46,841 nt of DNA from assembly GCA_964394085.1 (NCBI GenBank), contig CAYMWF010000039.1:3046-49886 (forward strand). Reading direction: 5' to 3'. This DNA is from CAYMWF01 sp964394085 [NCBI: uncultured Gemmatimonadota bacterium]. Lineage in GTDB: Bacteria > GCA-2686955 > CAYMWF01. Every line of letters begins with the position of its first letter. Positions within the stretch are counted from its first letter, which is position 1. A program made the position numbers and the translations under genes. This document shows positions 1 to 9,084 of the stretch, piece after piece. The notes under the pieces are model-generated. The model was not told where the DNA came from. It worked only from the letters and a program-made list of their open reading frames with translations, and made no database searches.

Positions 1-2549
1 TCGACCTTCCAGAAGTAGCTGTAAACACCGGTCGGTGCAAACAGCGGGACCGTATGGGATACCTGGCCGCTGCCGGACCATCCCGGCGTCATCTCGATGG
101 TGAGAGGACCGTCCAGGGGATTCCCCGGGTAGGGGATTCCTCCCGGCAGGTAGAGCTCCGAATAGATCCGCGCCGTCACTGTATCATCAACCAGGTTGGT
201 TACAGTTACGTCGACCTGGAGAAGCCCTCCTTTCGGTACGGTGGCGGACCCGGGTTCGACTGCGATACCCGCCGCCTTGCCGGACTGGATGAGGATATCA
301 TCAACGTACCAGCCTTCGCCGTCGTTCATGTTTCCCGACCCGAAATGGAACCTGATTTTGACTCCGCTGAGTCCCGAGTAATCGGAAAGGTCGAAGGTTT
401 CCTGCTGCCAGCCGTGATCCCCGGCGAAACAGGGCGTTCCCGCGGGGAACGGGTTGAACAGGTTGAAGAAGATTGTATACGGATAGCCGCCCTCCGGTTC
501 AATCTGGGTCCATTCGCCGCCGGGCGTCTTGATTTCAACGATTCCACCGTCGTAGGCGCTCCACTGGTTCACGGTCGCGCACTCGATCCAGTGGTAGAAG
601 GTCATTACGGGATTGAAACCGAGATCCAGGGACGGCGATTCCAGCGCGCCGTCGACCCAGCCGCCGTATTCTCCGGCTCCGTCCCCGCCGAGTTTCCAGC
701 TCCACGTTCCGCCGGGCGTATGATTCCGGTAGTTTTCGAGATGCCATTCATCTTGGTGAGTGGCCTTTATCTTGTAATGGGTCCATCCCTGCTCACCGGT
801 TTCCATATCCGAGCTGAAACCTTCCTGGAGATAAAAATCGAGCCGCGTGACCTGGCCCTCGAAAACCGCGGCGGTTCCGGTTTCGGGAACATGCCCGATC
901 TCGGAAGCCCTGAGCTCGTATTCCGCGCCGGCGGGAACCGCCGGGAAGGAGTAGAATCCGTCGATGCCGCTCTCGCACGGGTCGAGGGGCGTATCGAGGA
1001 TCGTTACCTCAGCTCCTGCGATCGGATCGCCGCTGAGATCGAGCACGTATCCCTCGATGCCGCCGTTGGGCGCGGGGTCGAGGTCGAAGTCGAGAGTGAG
1101 CGTTTCTCCCTCCGGAACGGTGACCTGCTGCGAACCATCCTCGTAACCGAAGCAGGACGCCAGAATTTCAAGCGGTTCGCCGGCGGGAGCGAACATCCAG
1201 TAGTATCCATCCTGGTTGGTTACGGTTCCGTACGATGTGCCCGTGATTTCGAGTTCGGCGCTTTCTATGGGGAGGCCGCTTCCGCTGGCCCGGACGTATC
1301 CTTCGAGGTATCCGAGGCTCATGGTCCCGAACAGGGAGGTCTGGTCGCCAATACCGGCAGGATATTCGCCGTACTGGGGCGTCTCGGCGGAGATGTCATG
1401 GTCTTCCGCATAGATGAAAGCTTCATTCATGTCGACGATGCCGTCGTCGTTCGTGTCGGCGTCGACGGGAGTGCCGTACGCGTCTTCCCAGCGGACGGCC
1501 GCAGTCCAGTGGAAGACATACGTGTCATATTTATAATCCGGGGGCATTGCCCAGGATAATTCGTTATAGGCGCAGGCGGATGAGAAGATCCTGTTCTGCC
1601 TCGTGCCGACAAGGTTATCCTCGAAACCGCCTGAATAGCATTGTTCCATGGTGAAAACCATGCAGCATTCCGGCAGGGCGTCCACGAGGTTCTCGAAATG
1701 GCTGTCCGACATTTCCTCCCAGTTCCATAGATTGAGAAAGACGTTCCATCCGCCGTTCGAGCCGCCGTGATCGGTGGTGAAGACGAAGAGCATGTCATCC
1801 TGCCGCAGAACCCCGGTGAGTTCGTCGAAAACCTGGTCGATGTACTGCTGGGTCGCGGGATACATGATATCGTCATCGCCGTCGCCGTCCAGGTCCGGGT
1901 CCGAATTTGATCCGTCCGAGCGGTCAGCAGCCGGATCCAGGCCGTCCGAGCAGAGAACGATTATGTTTTCATCCGGGTATCCGTAGAAATCGACCAGACC
2001 TATGTATATGTTCGACAGGTCGTTCCAGTACCGGATGTGATTGTTCGATTTGCTTGCGCCTCCGGAGATGAGCACGGCGAAGTTCCGGCCGCCCCTGGGG
2101 TTCGGATTGGACGCCGGGATTGCGGAGCTCAGTGAGCGCAACGGCGTTTCATCGTACAGTACGAGGTCCCTCGTTTCAGGAGTCACTTCTTCCCATAATT
2201 CGAGAGTTCCGTCGGGCGGAGGCACGCTAACGTGGACGGTGCTCACCTTACCGGAAAGAGTTTCCACGAAGAGGAAGCGGGCCGGATGTTCCCAGTTCGC
2301 GAAGGCATGATCATCGGAGAAGATGAGCCACCCGCTCGCCGGGGCTTCCCCGACGATCCCTTTGACCGTTTCGATCGGCTCCCCTGCTGCCATCTCGGTA
2401 TGGTTGACCCAGATCCTGGTGCCGTGACGATCTCCGGGCAGTGCCAGCCCGAGTGCGTCGTATGCATTGTCGACAGCGGCTCCCGCGACGGTGACCGCTG
2501 AAATCGTGACCAGCAGCGCAACCAGCTGCAGAATTTCGAATTTTCTCAT
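1..2549 (-). CDS. Secreted C13-family (legumain/caspase-like) cysteine protease, multidomain, truncated by window edge
   Basis: The reading frame is open from an ATG at 2549 (Shine-Dalgarno GGAGGAGAAG directly upstream) to the left edge; 849 residues are visible and the C-terminus lies outside. A Sec signal peptide covers about residues 1-25. The protease core follows: a His in DHGG (His261) and a Cys in MEQCYSGG (Cys304), the catalytic dyad of clan CD family C13. An acidic DGDGDDD run and a canonical EF-hand-like loop (Asp365-Glu376) suggest calcium binding. Two carboxypeptidase-regulatory-like beta domains (about 410-495 and 495-575) come next, then an immune-inhibitor-A-like jelly-roll region (about 576-735) and an Ig-like segment. 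Such proteins in FCB lineages often end in a secretion-sorting domain; here that would be off the edge. Likely an extracellular or surface endopeptidase; the substrate is unknown. Family call firm from both catalytic motifs; domain borders approximate. Confidence 0.88.
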   Translation of the reverse strand, partial: MRKFEILQLVALLVTISAVTVAGAAVDNAYDALGLALPGDRHGTRIWVNHTEMAAGEPIETVKGIVGEAPASGWLIFSDDHAFANWEHPARFLFVETLSGKVSTVHVSVPPPDGTLELWEEVTPETRDLVLYDETPLRSLSSAIPASNPNPRGGRNFAVLISGGASKSNNHIRYWNDLSNIYIGLVDFYGYPDENIIVLCSDGLDPAADRSDGSNSDPDLDGDGDDDIMYPATQQYIDQVFDELTGVLRQDDMLFVFTTDHGGSNGGWNVFLNLWNWEEMSDSHFENLVDALPECCMVFTMEQCYSGGFEDNLVGTRQNRIFSSACAYNELSWAMPPDYKYDTYVFHWTAAVRWEDAYGTPVDADTNDDGIVDMNEAFIYAEDHDISAETPQYGEYPAGIGDQTSLFGTMSLGYLEGYVRASGSGLPIESAELEITGTSYGTVTNQDGYYWMFAPAGEPLEILASCFGYEDGSQQVTVPEGETLTLDFDLDPAPNGGIEGYVLDLSGDPIAGAEVTILDTPLDPCESGIDGFYSFPAVPAGAEYELRASEIGHVPETGTAAVFEGQVTRLDFYLQEGFSSDMETGEQGWTHYKIKATHQDEWHLENYRNHTPGGTWSWKLGGDGAGEYGGWVDGALESPSLDLGFNPVMTFYHWIECATVNQWSAYDGGIVEIKTPGGEWTQIEPEGGYPYTIFFNLFNPFPAGTPCFAGDHGWQQETFDLSDYSGLSGVKIRFHFGSGNMNDGEGWYVDDILIQSGKAAGIAVEPGSATVPKGGLLQVDVTVTNLVDDTVTARIYSELYLPGGIPYPGNPLDGPLTIEMTPGWSGSGQVSHTVPLFAPTGVYSYFWKV

Positions 2550-2598
2550 CTTCTCCTCCGATTCATGTTTTACTCATTCTGCAAAAGCTCATGATATC

Positions 2599-2627
2599 AG
2601 GATAACGTAATATCGTCTATTATTCAA
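2599..2627 (-). promoter_or_regulatory. Putative sigma-70-type promoter for the C13 protease gene
   Basis: On the minus strand TTGAAT (2627-2622) is followed by a 17-base spacer and TATCCT (2604-2599). Each hexamer matches consensus at four of six positions. Predicted transcription start is near 2592, giving a leader of about 43 bases before the ATG at 2549. Spacing is ideal but hexamers are only moderate. Confidence 0.4.
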
Positions 2628-2954
2628 ACCGGTCGGGAGGTTGGCATTCTGTGATGCTGGATTTTCTCTCAATGTGCTGTTGGGAATCCTCCCTATTCCG
2701 GTTTCACAGCCTATCACTTGAACGGTCTATATCTCCGTTTGTTACGGTATTTCAAAGGCATGTTGAATGACCAGCAAGAACTCTGTGTGCTCTTGGCGCA
2801 GGGCTGAATTGCTCTTCTCAAGTGCCCTGACTGAAATTTCCGGTGGCGTAAAGCGACATGAAATCGGTTAAAACACACTGGGCTCTTGGCCAAGTGATAG
2901 GTCGATGCAAAATAATTTTTACTGAGTCCCCTCTCCCTCTCCCTGTTGCCGGGG

Positions 2955-2990
2955 AGTAGGTGAGGGAGCGTCTTTCTGCCCGGAGGACAT
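2955..2990 (-). repeat. Dispersed palindromic repeat, degenerate copy in inverted orientation
   Basis: The reverse complement of this segment aligns with the core of the copies at 3286-3353 and 12648-12715, sharing CCGGGC, a GAAAGACGCTCC-like block and the following CTCACC. Because the repeat is itself an imperfect palindrome, the plus-strand reading (GGAGCGTCTTTCT) also matches the left arm of the copy at 12630. It is the most diverged copy. Confidence 0.55.
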
Positions 2991-3285
2991 AGCGGAGTCA
3001 TCCTGGGAAGGGTTCAGGCGACAGGTATTCCTGAGCACGCGAGCCTTCTCAGTCCTCTGGATTTGATTGAATACAAATGCTGGAAACAGGGGGGAGGGAG
3101 GGGGCGACACTTCCCGAGCAGGGCTGGGGCTGGGAGCGTGTGCGACCAGCGGGTTGGGAGGGATAAGAAGCGCTGATGTTTGAGTTGCGGGGGTTTAGAT
3201 AGAAACTGAAATTATATTCGAGCCGCCGGGGCTGGGGAGGGGGAACAGCGAGTTTCAGCGCTGCCCGGAGCGAGGGATTAGCATA

Positions 3286-3353
3286 GCCGGATGGCGCAGC
3301 GTGCTCCGCCGGGCGGGAAGATGCTCCCTCACCGCCTGGACCGTGTCGGCATC
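3286..3353 (+). repeat. Dispersed GC-rich repeat, copy 1
   Basis: A 68-base block aligns without gaps to 12648-12715, with about 57 identical positions by my hand alignment. The best-conserved part is GTGCTCCGCCGGGCGGGAAG. Both copies lie in large intergenic gaps. Only the right arm of the palindrome is clear in this copy. Confidence 0.7.
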
Positions 3354-3528
3354 AGTGGGATTAATTCCCGCTTCGAACGACTGTCGATGCCGCAGCTTCG
3401 AGTAAATTGGTCATACTCCGGTGAAAATCGAATTTCGCCGCTTTTACAACGGTCTTATTTTTTTTAAGTTCCGCATATCAGAAGTAGCTCCAGGATGGGG
3501 AGCTGGAAGATGCGTGCATTGAGGCGGA

Positions 3529-4497
3529 TCAGGATTTTTTTGCATACGCCAGGATCGCGCCGCCCTTCCCGTTAAACCTGGATATCGCGGCAATGGGAAG
3601 ATCGGCGAGCAGGACTGAAAGCGTGAAAAATGGGTGGTTCTGGAGAAAACGTGCATTTATGAAGGTCAGATGTTTCGCCAGCAGGCTGATCGAAAAAAGC
3701 GGGAAGTGCACGCAGCTGTTTATTTCGACCGGTTCGAAACCGTGGTTTCGCAGCAGCTGTTTGAGGGTGTAGGGAGCGAAACCGTACAGGTGCGACGGTG
3801 TGAAATGACCGATCCAGTCACCCTCGAGGAAGCGCCAGTACCAGTTTGCGAGGTTCGGAACCTCGATGACCAGCAGGCCGTCGTTCTTGAGCAGAACCCT
3901 CGCCCGGTCGAGCATGGTGCCAGGGTCGTATGCATGCTCCAGCATGTGCCACATGGTGATGCAGTCGAAGGGATCGTTGTCCCCCTGGTAGTCGAGGAAA
4001 TCGATGTGCTCCACCGGTATATCGTATGTGCGTTTCACATAATCGGCGGCTGTTTCCGAAATGTCGACGCCCTGGACGCGGCATTTCCTTTCGATCTGCA
4101 CCGCCCTCAGAAAACTGCCTGTCAGGGAGCCGACATCAAGCACCCGGGAATCCGGAGTCAGGTCTTTCAGACGGCAAATCTCCCTGACCTTCGCTCGCTT
4201 GGAATTGACTTCGACGCGCCGCATTATCTTTTCACGCCGGATGAGTGTGCGGGTCATCTTCTCCCTGGGTTTGAAGCCGGGGCAGATATTCGCAGAGTAC
4301 AGCCGCGTCATGAAATCCGGATCCGGACGGGGATCGAGATAAACCAGGCCGCACCGCCTGCATTCCACGAAGCTGAATTCTTCCCTTCCCTCTGAAATAA
4401 TCGACCTGCTTTTAAAAGACGCCGATATATCACTGATTCCGCAGATAGCGCATTTCGAAGGTTCGAGGTAATCTGGAATTTCGTGGTTTTTCATCAT
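3529..4497 (-). CDS. Zinc-finger class I SAM-dependent methyltransferase (polysaccharide-associated type)
   Basis: Predicted methyltransferase of the Methyltransf_23 type, common in O-antigen and exopolysaccharide loci. Near the N-terminus a CxxC (CAIC) and a second CxxC (CRRC) followed by GLVYLDPRP form the metal-binding module seen at the front of this family. The Rossmann core begins with VLDVGSLTGSF (motif I, with SLT where GxG is usual), continues with an acidic GVDIS strand, then DCITMWHMLEHAYDP and GLLVIEVPN, all family hallmarks. I place the start at the ATG at 4497 (322 residues). An in-frame TTG at 4563 would add 22 residues, but neither has a strong Shine-Dalgarno sequence. It is divergent from the O-antigen ligase-like gene, suggesting a shared surface-glycan role. 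Substrate unknown. Confidence 0.85.
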   Translation of the reverse strand: MMKNHEIPDYLEPSKCAICGISDISASFKSRSIISEGREEFSFVECRRCGLVYLDPRPDPDFMTRLYSANICPGFKPREKMTRTLIRREKIMRRVEVNSKRAKVREICRLKDLTPDSRVLDVGSLTGSFLRAVQIERKCRVQGVDISETAADYVKRTYDIPVEHIDFLDYQGDNDPFDCITMWHMLEHAYDPGTMLDRARVLLKNDGLLVIEVPNLANWYWRFLEGDWIGHFTPSHLYGFAPYTLKQLLRNHGFEPVEINSCVHFPLFSISLLAKHLTFINARFLQNHPFFTLSVLLADLPIAAISRFNGKGGAILAYAKKS

Positions 4498-4798
4498 GAT
4501 TGCGGTGGTTTCGTACCTGGATTCGGCATCTTCAGGGGGATGCGTCAAGAAGATAACGTTCAACGGATATACCCGAGCTGCTTCCGATATTCAAGCTTTG
4601 TCTGACTATCGAACCTGATCCGGGATGCAACAAATCATCCAGTCCACCAAAGAGATGCTTGACAGTGCCGTCCGGTATCAGGCATTTTTTTGAAACATGG
4701 CGGGTAAAACTTTGATTCACAGCACCTTCGGGAATGAGTTCGCGACAGTGTCCGTATATTACGATATCGAGAGTCCATTCTTCTGATGGAGGGGCACG
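4498..4798. other. Divergent intergenic spacer
   Basis: Space between the minus-strand methyltransferase and the plus-strand O-antigen ligase-like gene. It must carry promoters for both, but I see no clean -35/-10 pair. A TATATT at 4755-4760 lacks a recognisable -35. The right end carries a GGAGGGG Shine-Dalgarno sequence (4788-4794). If the methyltransferase uses the TTG at 4563, the spacer shrinks accordingly. Confidence 0.5.
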
Positions 4799-7093
4799 CT
4801 GGCTAAACGCGGGAACAAATTAAAAAAGGAGCGTCGCCCCGGTCCGACCGGCCAGAAGCGGGACGCCCGAAAATCCGGTCCCGGTGTCTACGGCTTCCCT
4901 ATCGCTGTGGCTGTTTATCTCTATTTTGTTCTCGCAGGCGGAACGTTCGCAGGAGTTACCGAACCGCTCGTTGTCATCGGCGCTCATTTCCTGTTCGCCG
5001 TTTCATCACTCTACACAGCTTTTCTAGCATACCGGGGTCGACTCGTCAGGCTCGGGAACGGGGCGGATCTTCTCCTGGCACTGCTCTTCTTTTTTCTCGT
5101 TGCTGCAGCCGCAATCGGCCCGATACCCAGGATAACCCTGCAGTTCGTTGCCCCCTTCGCCGGAATTGTCGCCCTGCTCTACGCGGTGCCGGCCTTATGG
5201 AAAAAGGTTGACGGAACCGAGGTTGCGCCTTCGTCGAAGGGCCCCCAGAACCGGATTGTGAATATCCTTTTTATCGGACTCGTGGGCGTGACGATCGCCG
5301 CCGTGGGGAAACTCGCTCTCGATGCATCGGCAGGTATCCGGGGACGCCCTCATTTCCCGATGGGGCATAAGAATTTCCTCGCCGGTTTTATCGTTCTGAC
5401 TCTGCCCGCTGCCGTGGTTTTTGCCGGTAATTCCAAAGGATATAAGCGTTTTTTCGGGATTATCGCCGCTCTTTCCGCATGGAGCCTTCTGCTCGGGACA
5501 GCATCTCTCGGTGGTGTCTTCGGTGCAGCAGCATCGTGTCTGACCGGCTTCTATTTCTATTCGAAAAGGAATGCCCGGTTTTTACGGACGGCGGGCGTCA
5601 CCGGGTTGATTATCCTGGGCCTGATCCTGGTTTTTATCGCCACCCCCGGCACCGTTCGCTATACCTCGCGGTTCGCGAATATCAGCCGCGCCGGCAGTGA
5701 TATGTCGGTCAGCAACCGCATGGATTATGCGACCGGAGCATTTCTGGCCCTGAAAGATGCTCCTCTGAAAGCAAGGGGAGCCGGCAGCACGGCATATCTT
5801 TTTACCGCGGACAAAATCCACAAGCCGAACGAAGATGTCATTGGTAAACATCTGTCGCAGCTTCACAACTCCTATGTCCATCTGCTTTACGAAATGGGTA
5901 TACCGGGCACCGTGCTCGTATTGCTGTTGATTATCAGTCTTGGTTTCCCTCTTTTTAAACGTCCGAAGCGATCGTTCAGCAGCGAAGCGATGATCTGCGG
6001 TATTTTCGGATACGCGGTGTTCGCGATTTCTGATTCGCAGCTGCACGTTCATGCGATTCCGCTGACTCTTGTCCTGGTTTACCTCGCCGCAGGGTCCGGG
6101 AATCCCGGAAAAGCCGCAGATCCCGGGCTCCCGCGCTGGAGCGCCGCGATTTTCGGTGCCGCCGGGCTGTTCACGGTTCTTTTCTGCGGCTGGATCGATA
6201 TCGCTCATACAATCGGGCACCGCGGAGTTTCGCGTGTTCTTGATGAACTCGATTCGGGGATCACCACCGTAACCCTTCGACGATCCTTCGATGATTTGAA
6301 GAAGGCCGCCCGGATTGATCCATTGACCGGTTTCTACCAGTACGAGGCTGCGGTCGTCGGACAGGAGCTCCTCCAAAGGCTTTCAGGACAGGAGGCCGGG
6401 ACCGTGGCGGCGCAGACGGCATCCCTCTTCAAAAACGCGGTGCGGTACTCTCCCGGGGCCGGTCAATACGCACTGCACGCCGGGGGCTTTCTGGCGCAGC
6501 AGGGTGATTTTGCGAAGAGCCTTGAAATTCTCAACATCGCGCAGGCCATAGAGATCTATTCTCCTTTCCCGAGGTTCCTGTCGGTGAAGCCGGCGTTCGC
6601 CGCGGGCATGAAAAAAACCGCCTACCGCAACCTGCTGCTCGCTATTCTGCTGGATCCGTCACTCACGGGCGTTGTTGAACTTCACCAGCCGCAAAAAGCT
6701 GAAAACGGAGGAGGTTTGACTCCCGAGCAGCGTCTCCACGTTCTGCTGGAGCCGCTGCAGGATATCGACCCCGGACTGACAGGAGAACTGGTTGAAACAT
6801 GGCGCTGGTTCGAGAACCGGCAAGCCGGCCCGGAAAAGCAGATGATGGCCGAAGTGGCGGATATAACGCTGATGAATTCCCGTTCCCTGTATATTTTCAG
6901 AAGACGCGGGATCCCGGCAGTCGCGGCCCGGGTTTTCCTGATGAAACCTCAAGGCGGAGCGCCCTTACCGGAAATCAGCAGATGCCACGATGCATTCAGG
7001 AAGCTCGAACGGCTCCCTTTCAACGCCGTTCCCGGCCGTGATTATAAAAACTTCTACTGGTATTCCATGAAAAATCTCCGTCCTGACCTCTGA
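4799..7093 (+). CDS. O-antigen ligase/polymerase-like (Wzy_C) polytopic membrane protein with C-terminal helical repeat domain
   Basis: Inner-membrane protein with roughly ten hydrophobic segments over the first 60 percent. A periplasmic loop carries the LHNSYVHLLYEMGIPG motif, the His-Asn signature of the O-antigen ligase (WaaL)/Wzy_C superfamily that transfers or polymerises undecaprenyl-linked glycans. The last 250 residues are soluble, with TPR-like helices (for example FAKSLEILNIAQAIEIYS). Start choice: the first ordinary start is GTG 4907, but this begins inside the first membrane helix and has no Shine-Dalgarno sequence. The frame is open upstream to a CTG at 4799, six bases after GGAGG (4788-4792), adding a basic cytoplasmic tail (LAKRGNKLKK...). 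I favour CTG 4799 (764 residues); 4907 would give 728. No terminator is visible before the methylase gene 35 bases downstream. Confidence 0.85.
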   Translation: MAKRGNKLKKERRPGPTGQKRDARKSGPGVYGFPIAVAVYLYFVLAGGTFAGVTEPLVVIGAHFLFAVSSLYTAFLAYRGRLVRLGNGADLLLALLFFFLVAAAAIGPIPRITLQFVAPFAGIVALLYAVPALWKKVDGTEVAPSSKGPQNRIVNILFIGLVGVTIAAVGKLALDASAGIRGRPHFPMGHKNFLAGFIVLTLPAAVVFAGNSKGYKRFFGIIAALSAWSLLLGTASLGGVFGAAASCLTGFYFYSKRNARFLRTAGVTGLIILGLILVFIATPGTVRYTSRFANISRAGSDMSVSNRMDYATGAFLALKDAPLKARGAGSTAYLFTADKIHKPNEDVIGKHLSQLHNSYVHLLYEMGIPGTVLVLLLIISLGFPLFKRPKRSFSSEAMICGIFGYAVFAISDSQLHVHAIPLTLVLVYLAAGSGNPGKAADPGLPRWSAAIFGAAGLFTVLFCGWIDIAHTIGHRGVSRVLDELDSGITTVTLRRSFDDLKKAARIDPLTGFYQYEAAVVGQELLQRLSGQEAGTVAAQTASLFKNAVRYSPGAGQYALHAGGFLAQQGDFAKSLEILNIAQAIEIYSPFPRFLSVKPAFAAGMKKTAYRNLLLAILLDPSLTGVVELHQPQKAENGGGLTPEQRLHVLLEPLQDIDPGLTGELVETWRWFENRQAGPEKQMMAEVADITLMNSRSLYIFRRRGIPAVAARVFLMKPQGGAPLPEISRCHDAFRKLERLPFNAVPGRDYKNFYWYSMKNLRPDL

Positions 7094-7128
7094 TTCAGTT
7101 CCTCCCATTCGGATAAGGGGAGTTTCAC

Positions 7129-9084
7129 GTGGACGACAAATCGATTTTCCCTCCTCTGGAGCCGGCCTGGAAAGAGTTCCGGAAAAAGATATCCCAGGAT
7201 CCGGAGGAGAAACCGCGCCACCGGGGCCGGATGGAACCGGCGCTGTTCCTTCTCGGTCTCGCCGTGGAACTGAACCGCACGGGCCGACCGGGAATCCCTC
7301 CCGGGGATGCGGTCGCTCTGTGCAGGGATTTTCTCGAGCAGGGCATCCTTTCCGAATCGGGTATCGAGAAAACCGTGGAGCCGGACAAGCTGTTTCAATC
7401 AGCTGCGGGCATGTTCGGGGATCGGATGTTCGAGTCGGAAGGAGCGCTCGCTTTTCTTGCTCTCCACCGATGGCTATGGAGGCGCATGGAGGTCGCGGAA
7501 ACATCCGGCGGCGTTTCTCCTAAGAAGGACCTTGGCAGCTACATGACTCCCGTCGAAATCGCGGATATCCTTCTGGATTCGATTATGACCCTCGGAGAAT
7601 CCGGTATTCAGAGGAGCGCCGCTGAATCGGATGGAAGACCGGTACTGCTCGATCCGGCGGTGGGAAACGGTATTTTTCTGCTGCGGGCCGCAGGTGCTCC
7701 GCCAGGTTTTTTAGGCTGTTCCGCCCGGGATGCTGTTTCGCGCCTTTACGGGGTGGACATCGATCCCGATGCGGTGCTCGTCTCCCGGATTTCACTTTAT
7801 ATTCAGGCAGGGGAACGACCGGGGCTTGCGTCGGTTCTCCGCGGGAATATTGTACTCGCCGATTTTTTACTGGATGAACCTTTCCCGGGAACCAGGTTCG
7901 ATTATATCATAGGTAATCCACCCTTCCTTGACGGAAGACGCCTTTCCCGGTCTGAGCTGCAGTATTTCAGAGAGCGGTTTCGCACGGCAGCGGGGAAGAT
8001 CAACACGGCTGTTCTGTTTCTCGAGCAGAGCCTGAAAAAGGGGGGGGTGATCTCGCTGCTCCTGCCCGAACCCGTGTTGAAAAATTCCAGGTACGCTTCA
8101 GTGCGCGAGCTTCTTCTGAAGTCTGCGGTTGTATCCGATATCAGTCTCTTCGGTTTTGGGCGGTTCAGAGGCGCCGGGGTCAGCACCGTGGGGATCACCT
8201 GCCGGCCGAATGCCGGCAAGACGTCTGATCGATCATCGATTCTGGTCAGAACGTTTCATGGAACACGTGAAAAAGAGAAACACCGCGTTCGCCAGAAGCA
8301 TTTCGAGTTTTTCGATGAATCGCCGTTCCTGGTGGGCGCGGGTGAAACTGAGATATCCCTGCTGCGCGCCATTGAAAGCAGGTGCGGACGACTCGGCGAT
8401 CTCTGTCGGATCAGGGACGGTATAAGCACGGGTTTCTCACCGTTCCCCGACCTGCTCCTCGGCGAACGACAGGGCGATTCATTTGTCTCCCGGAGCGGTG
8501 ACAGAAAACCGTTCGATCAAACGATTCATGTCCCCGTGATAGACGGGAGCGAATTCGACCGGTATTCAACCGTCCGGTGGAAGGGGAGACATATCCGCTA
8601 CGACAAGAGCCTTGAAAAAGAACCTGCCCCACCACGGGGGCGTTCCTTCAACTGTCAGCTTCGGGAGCGGTGGATATTTGAAACAACACCCCGGATTCTC
8701 ACCCGCCAGACATCGGATCGTATCCGCGCTACAATAATAAAGAAGCCGTATTTTACGAGGAATTCGATACATAACATTTTACCGGCAAATCTCTATGCGC
8801 CTTTAACCATCGAATACATCCTCGGTATTCTCAATTCCGCACCGCTCAATTATTATTACCGCCTGCGGTTTCAGGAAACAGGTGCGATGATGCCGCAGGT
8901 GCATATAGCGCATTTGAAGAAACTGCCCATCCCGGTGAAAGGAATAAGCGGGAAGGACATAAAAAAAGTAACCGATCTTGTCAGGGCCTGTCTCTCGGGG
9001 GGTGACTTTCGGGCCCATGATCGGATAGATCGTCTCGCTGCCCGATTGATGGGCGTTCCTGAAGGCTGGGGTCGGAAACAGTGA
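7129..9084 (+). CDS. Adenine-N6 DNA methyltransferase, Eco57I/TaqI-like, solitary
   Basis: Starts at GTG 7129 after AAGGGGAG. The 651-residue protein has an uncharacterised helical N-terminal section of about 135 residues, then a gamma-type N6-adenine methylase core: YMTP (SAM entry region), DPAVGNGIF (motif I, Asp175), VDIDPDAV (motif II), ADF (motif III) and the catalytic NPPF (motif IV, Asn263-Phe266). The last third resembles the TaqI-type target-recognition region, ending with a stretch typical of this family (ILNSAPLNYYYRLRF, then a VHIAHLKKLPIP-like motif). No PD-(D/E)XK nuclease motif stands out in the N-terminal part, and no restriction gene is adjacent. It may therefore be an orphan modification enzyme or a divergent type IIG enzyme. 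It converges on the proteasome-like genes. Confidence 0.9.
   Translation: MDDKSIFPPLEPAWKEFRKKISQDPEEKPRHRGRMEPALFLLGLAVELNRTGRPGIPPGDAVALCRDFLEQGILSESGIEKTVEPDKLFQSAAGMFGDRMFESEGALAFLALHRWLWRRMEVAETSGGVSPKKDLGSYMTPVEIADILLDSIMTLGESGIQRSAAESDGRPVLLDPAVGNGIFLLRAAGAPPGFLGCSARDAVSRLYGVDIDPDAVLVSRISLYIQAGERPGLASVLRGNIVLADFLLDEPFPGTRFDYIIGNPPFLDGRRLSRSELQYFRERFRTAAGKINTAVLFLEQSLKKGGVISLLLPEPVLKNSRYASVRELLLKSAVVSDISLFGFGRFRGAGVSTVGITCRPNAGKTSDRSSILVRTFHGTREKEKHRVRQKHFEFFDESPFLVGAGETEISLLRAIESRCGRLGDLCRIRDGISTGFSPFPDLLLGERQGDSFVSRSGDRKPFDQTIHVPVIDGSEFDRYSTVRWKGRHIRYDKSLEKEPAPPRGRSFNCQLRERWIFETTPRILTRQTSDRIRATIIKKPYFTRNSIHNILPANLYAPLTIEYILGILNSAPLNYYYRLRFQETGAMMPQVHIAHLKKLPIPVKGISGKDIKKVTDLVRACLSGGDFRAHDRIDRLAARLMGVPEGWGRKQ

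Larger units (their letters stand above)
2550..3528. other. Gene-free stretch of about 1 kb with degenerate repeats
   Basis: No ORF here has a convincing Shine-Dalgarno sequence, domain or coding-like composition. The interval holds the protease promoter, two copies of a dispersed GC-rich palindromic repeat, a CT-rich segment near 2925-2945, and G-rich runs near 3085-3130 and 3225-3245. A perfect 6-bp hairpin (AGCTCC/GGAGCT, 3486-3504) lies just downstream of the methyltransferase stop on the minus strand but lacks a U-tract in the right place. It appears to be accumulated intergenic repeat material. Confidence 0.6.

Noticed and set aside
54-1559. A 501-codon plus-strand open frame
   Set aside because: It is antisense to the C13 protease frame, which has a signal peptide, both catalytic motifs and recognisable domains. 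The plus frame has no Shine-Dalgarno sequence or domain.
2714-3001. 95-codon minus-strand ORF in the first large gap
   Set aside because: No Shine-Dalgarno sequence, translation dominated by repeat-derived low-complexity sequence, and it overlaps a dispersed repeat copy.
3085-3245. G-rich runs resembling G-quadruplex or CRISPR-like periodic sequence
   Set aside because: Runs are irregular, with no repeat-spacer periodicity and no cas genes in the window. Quadruplex potential alone is too weak to call.
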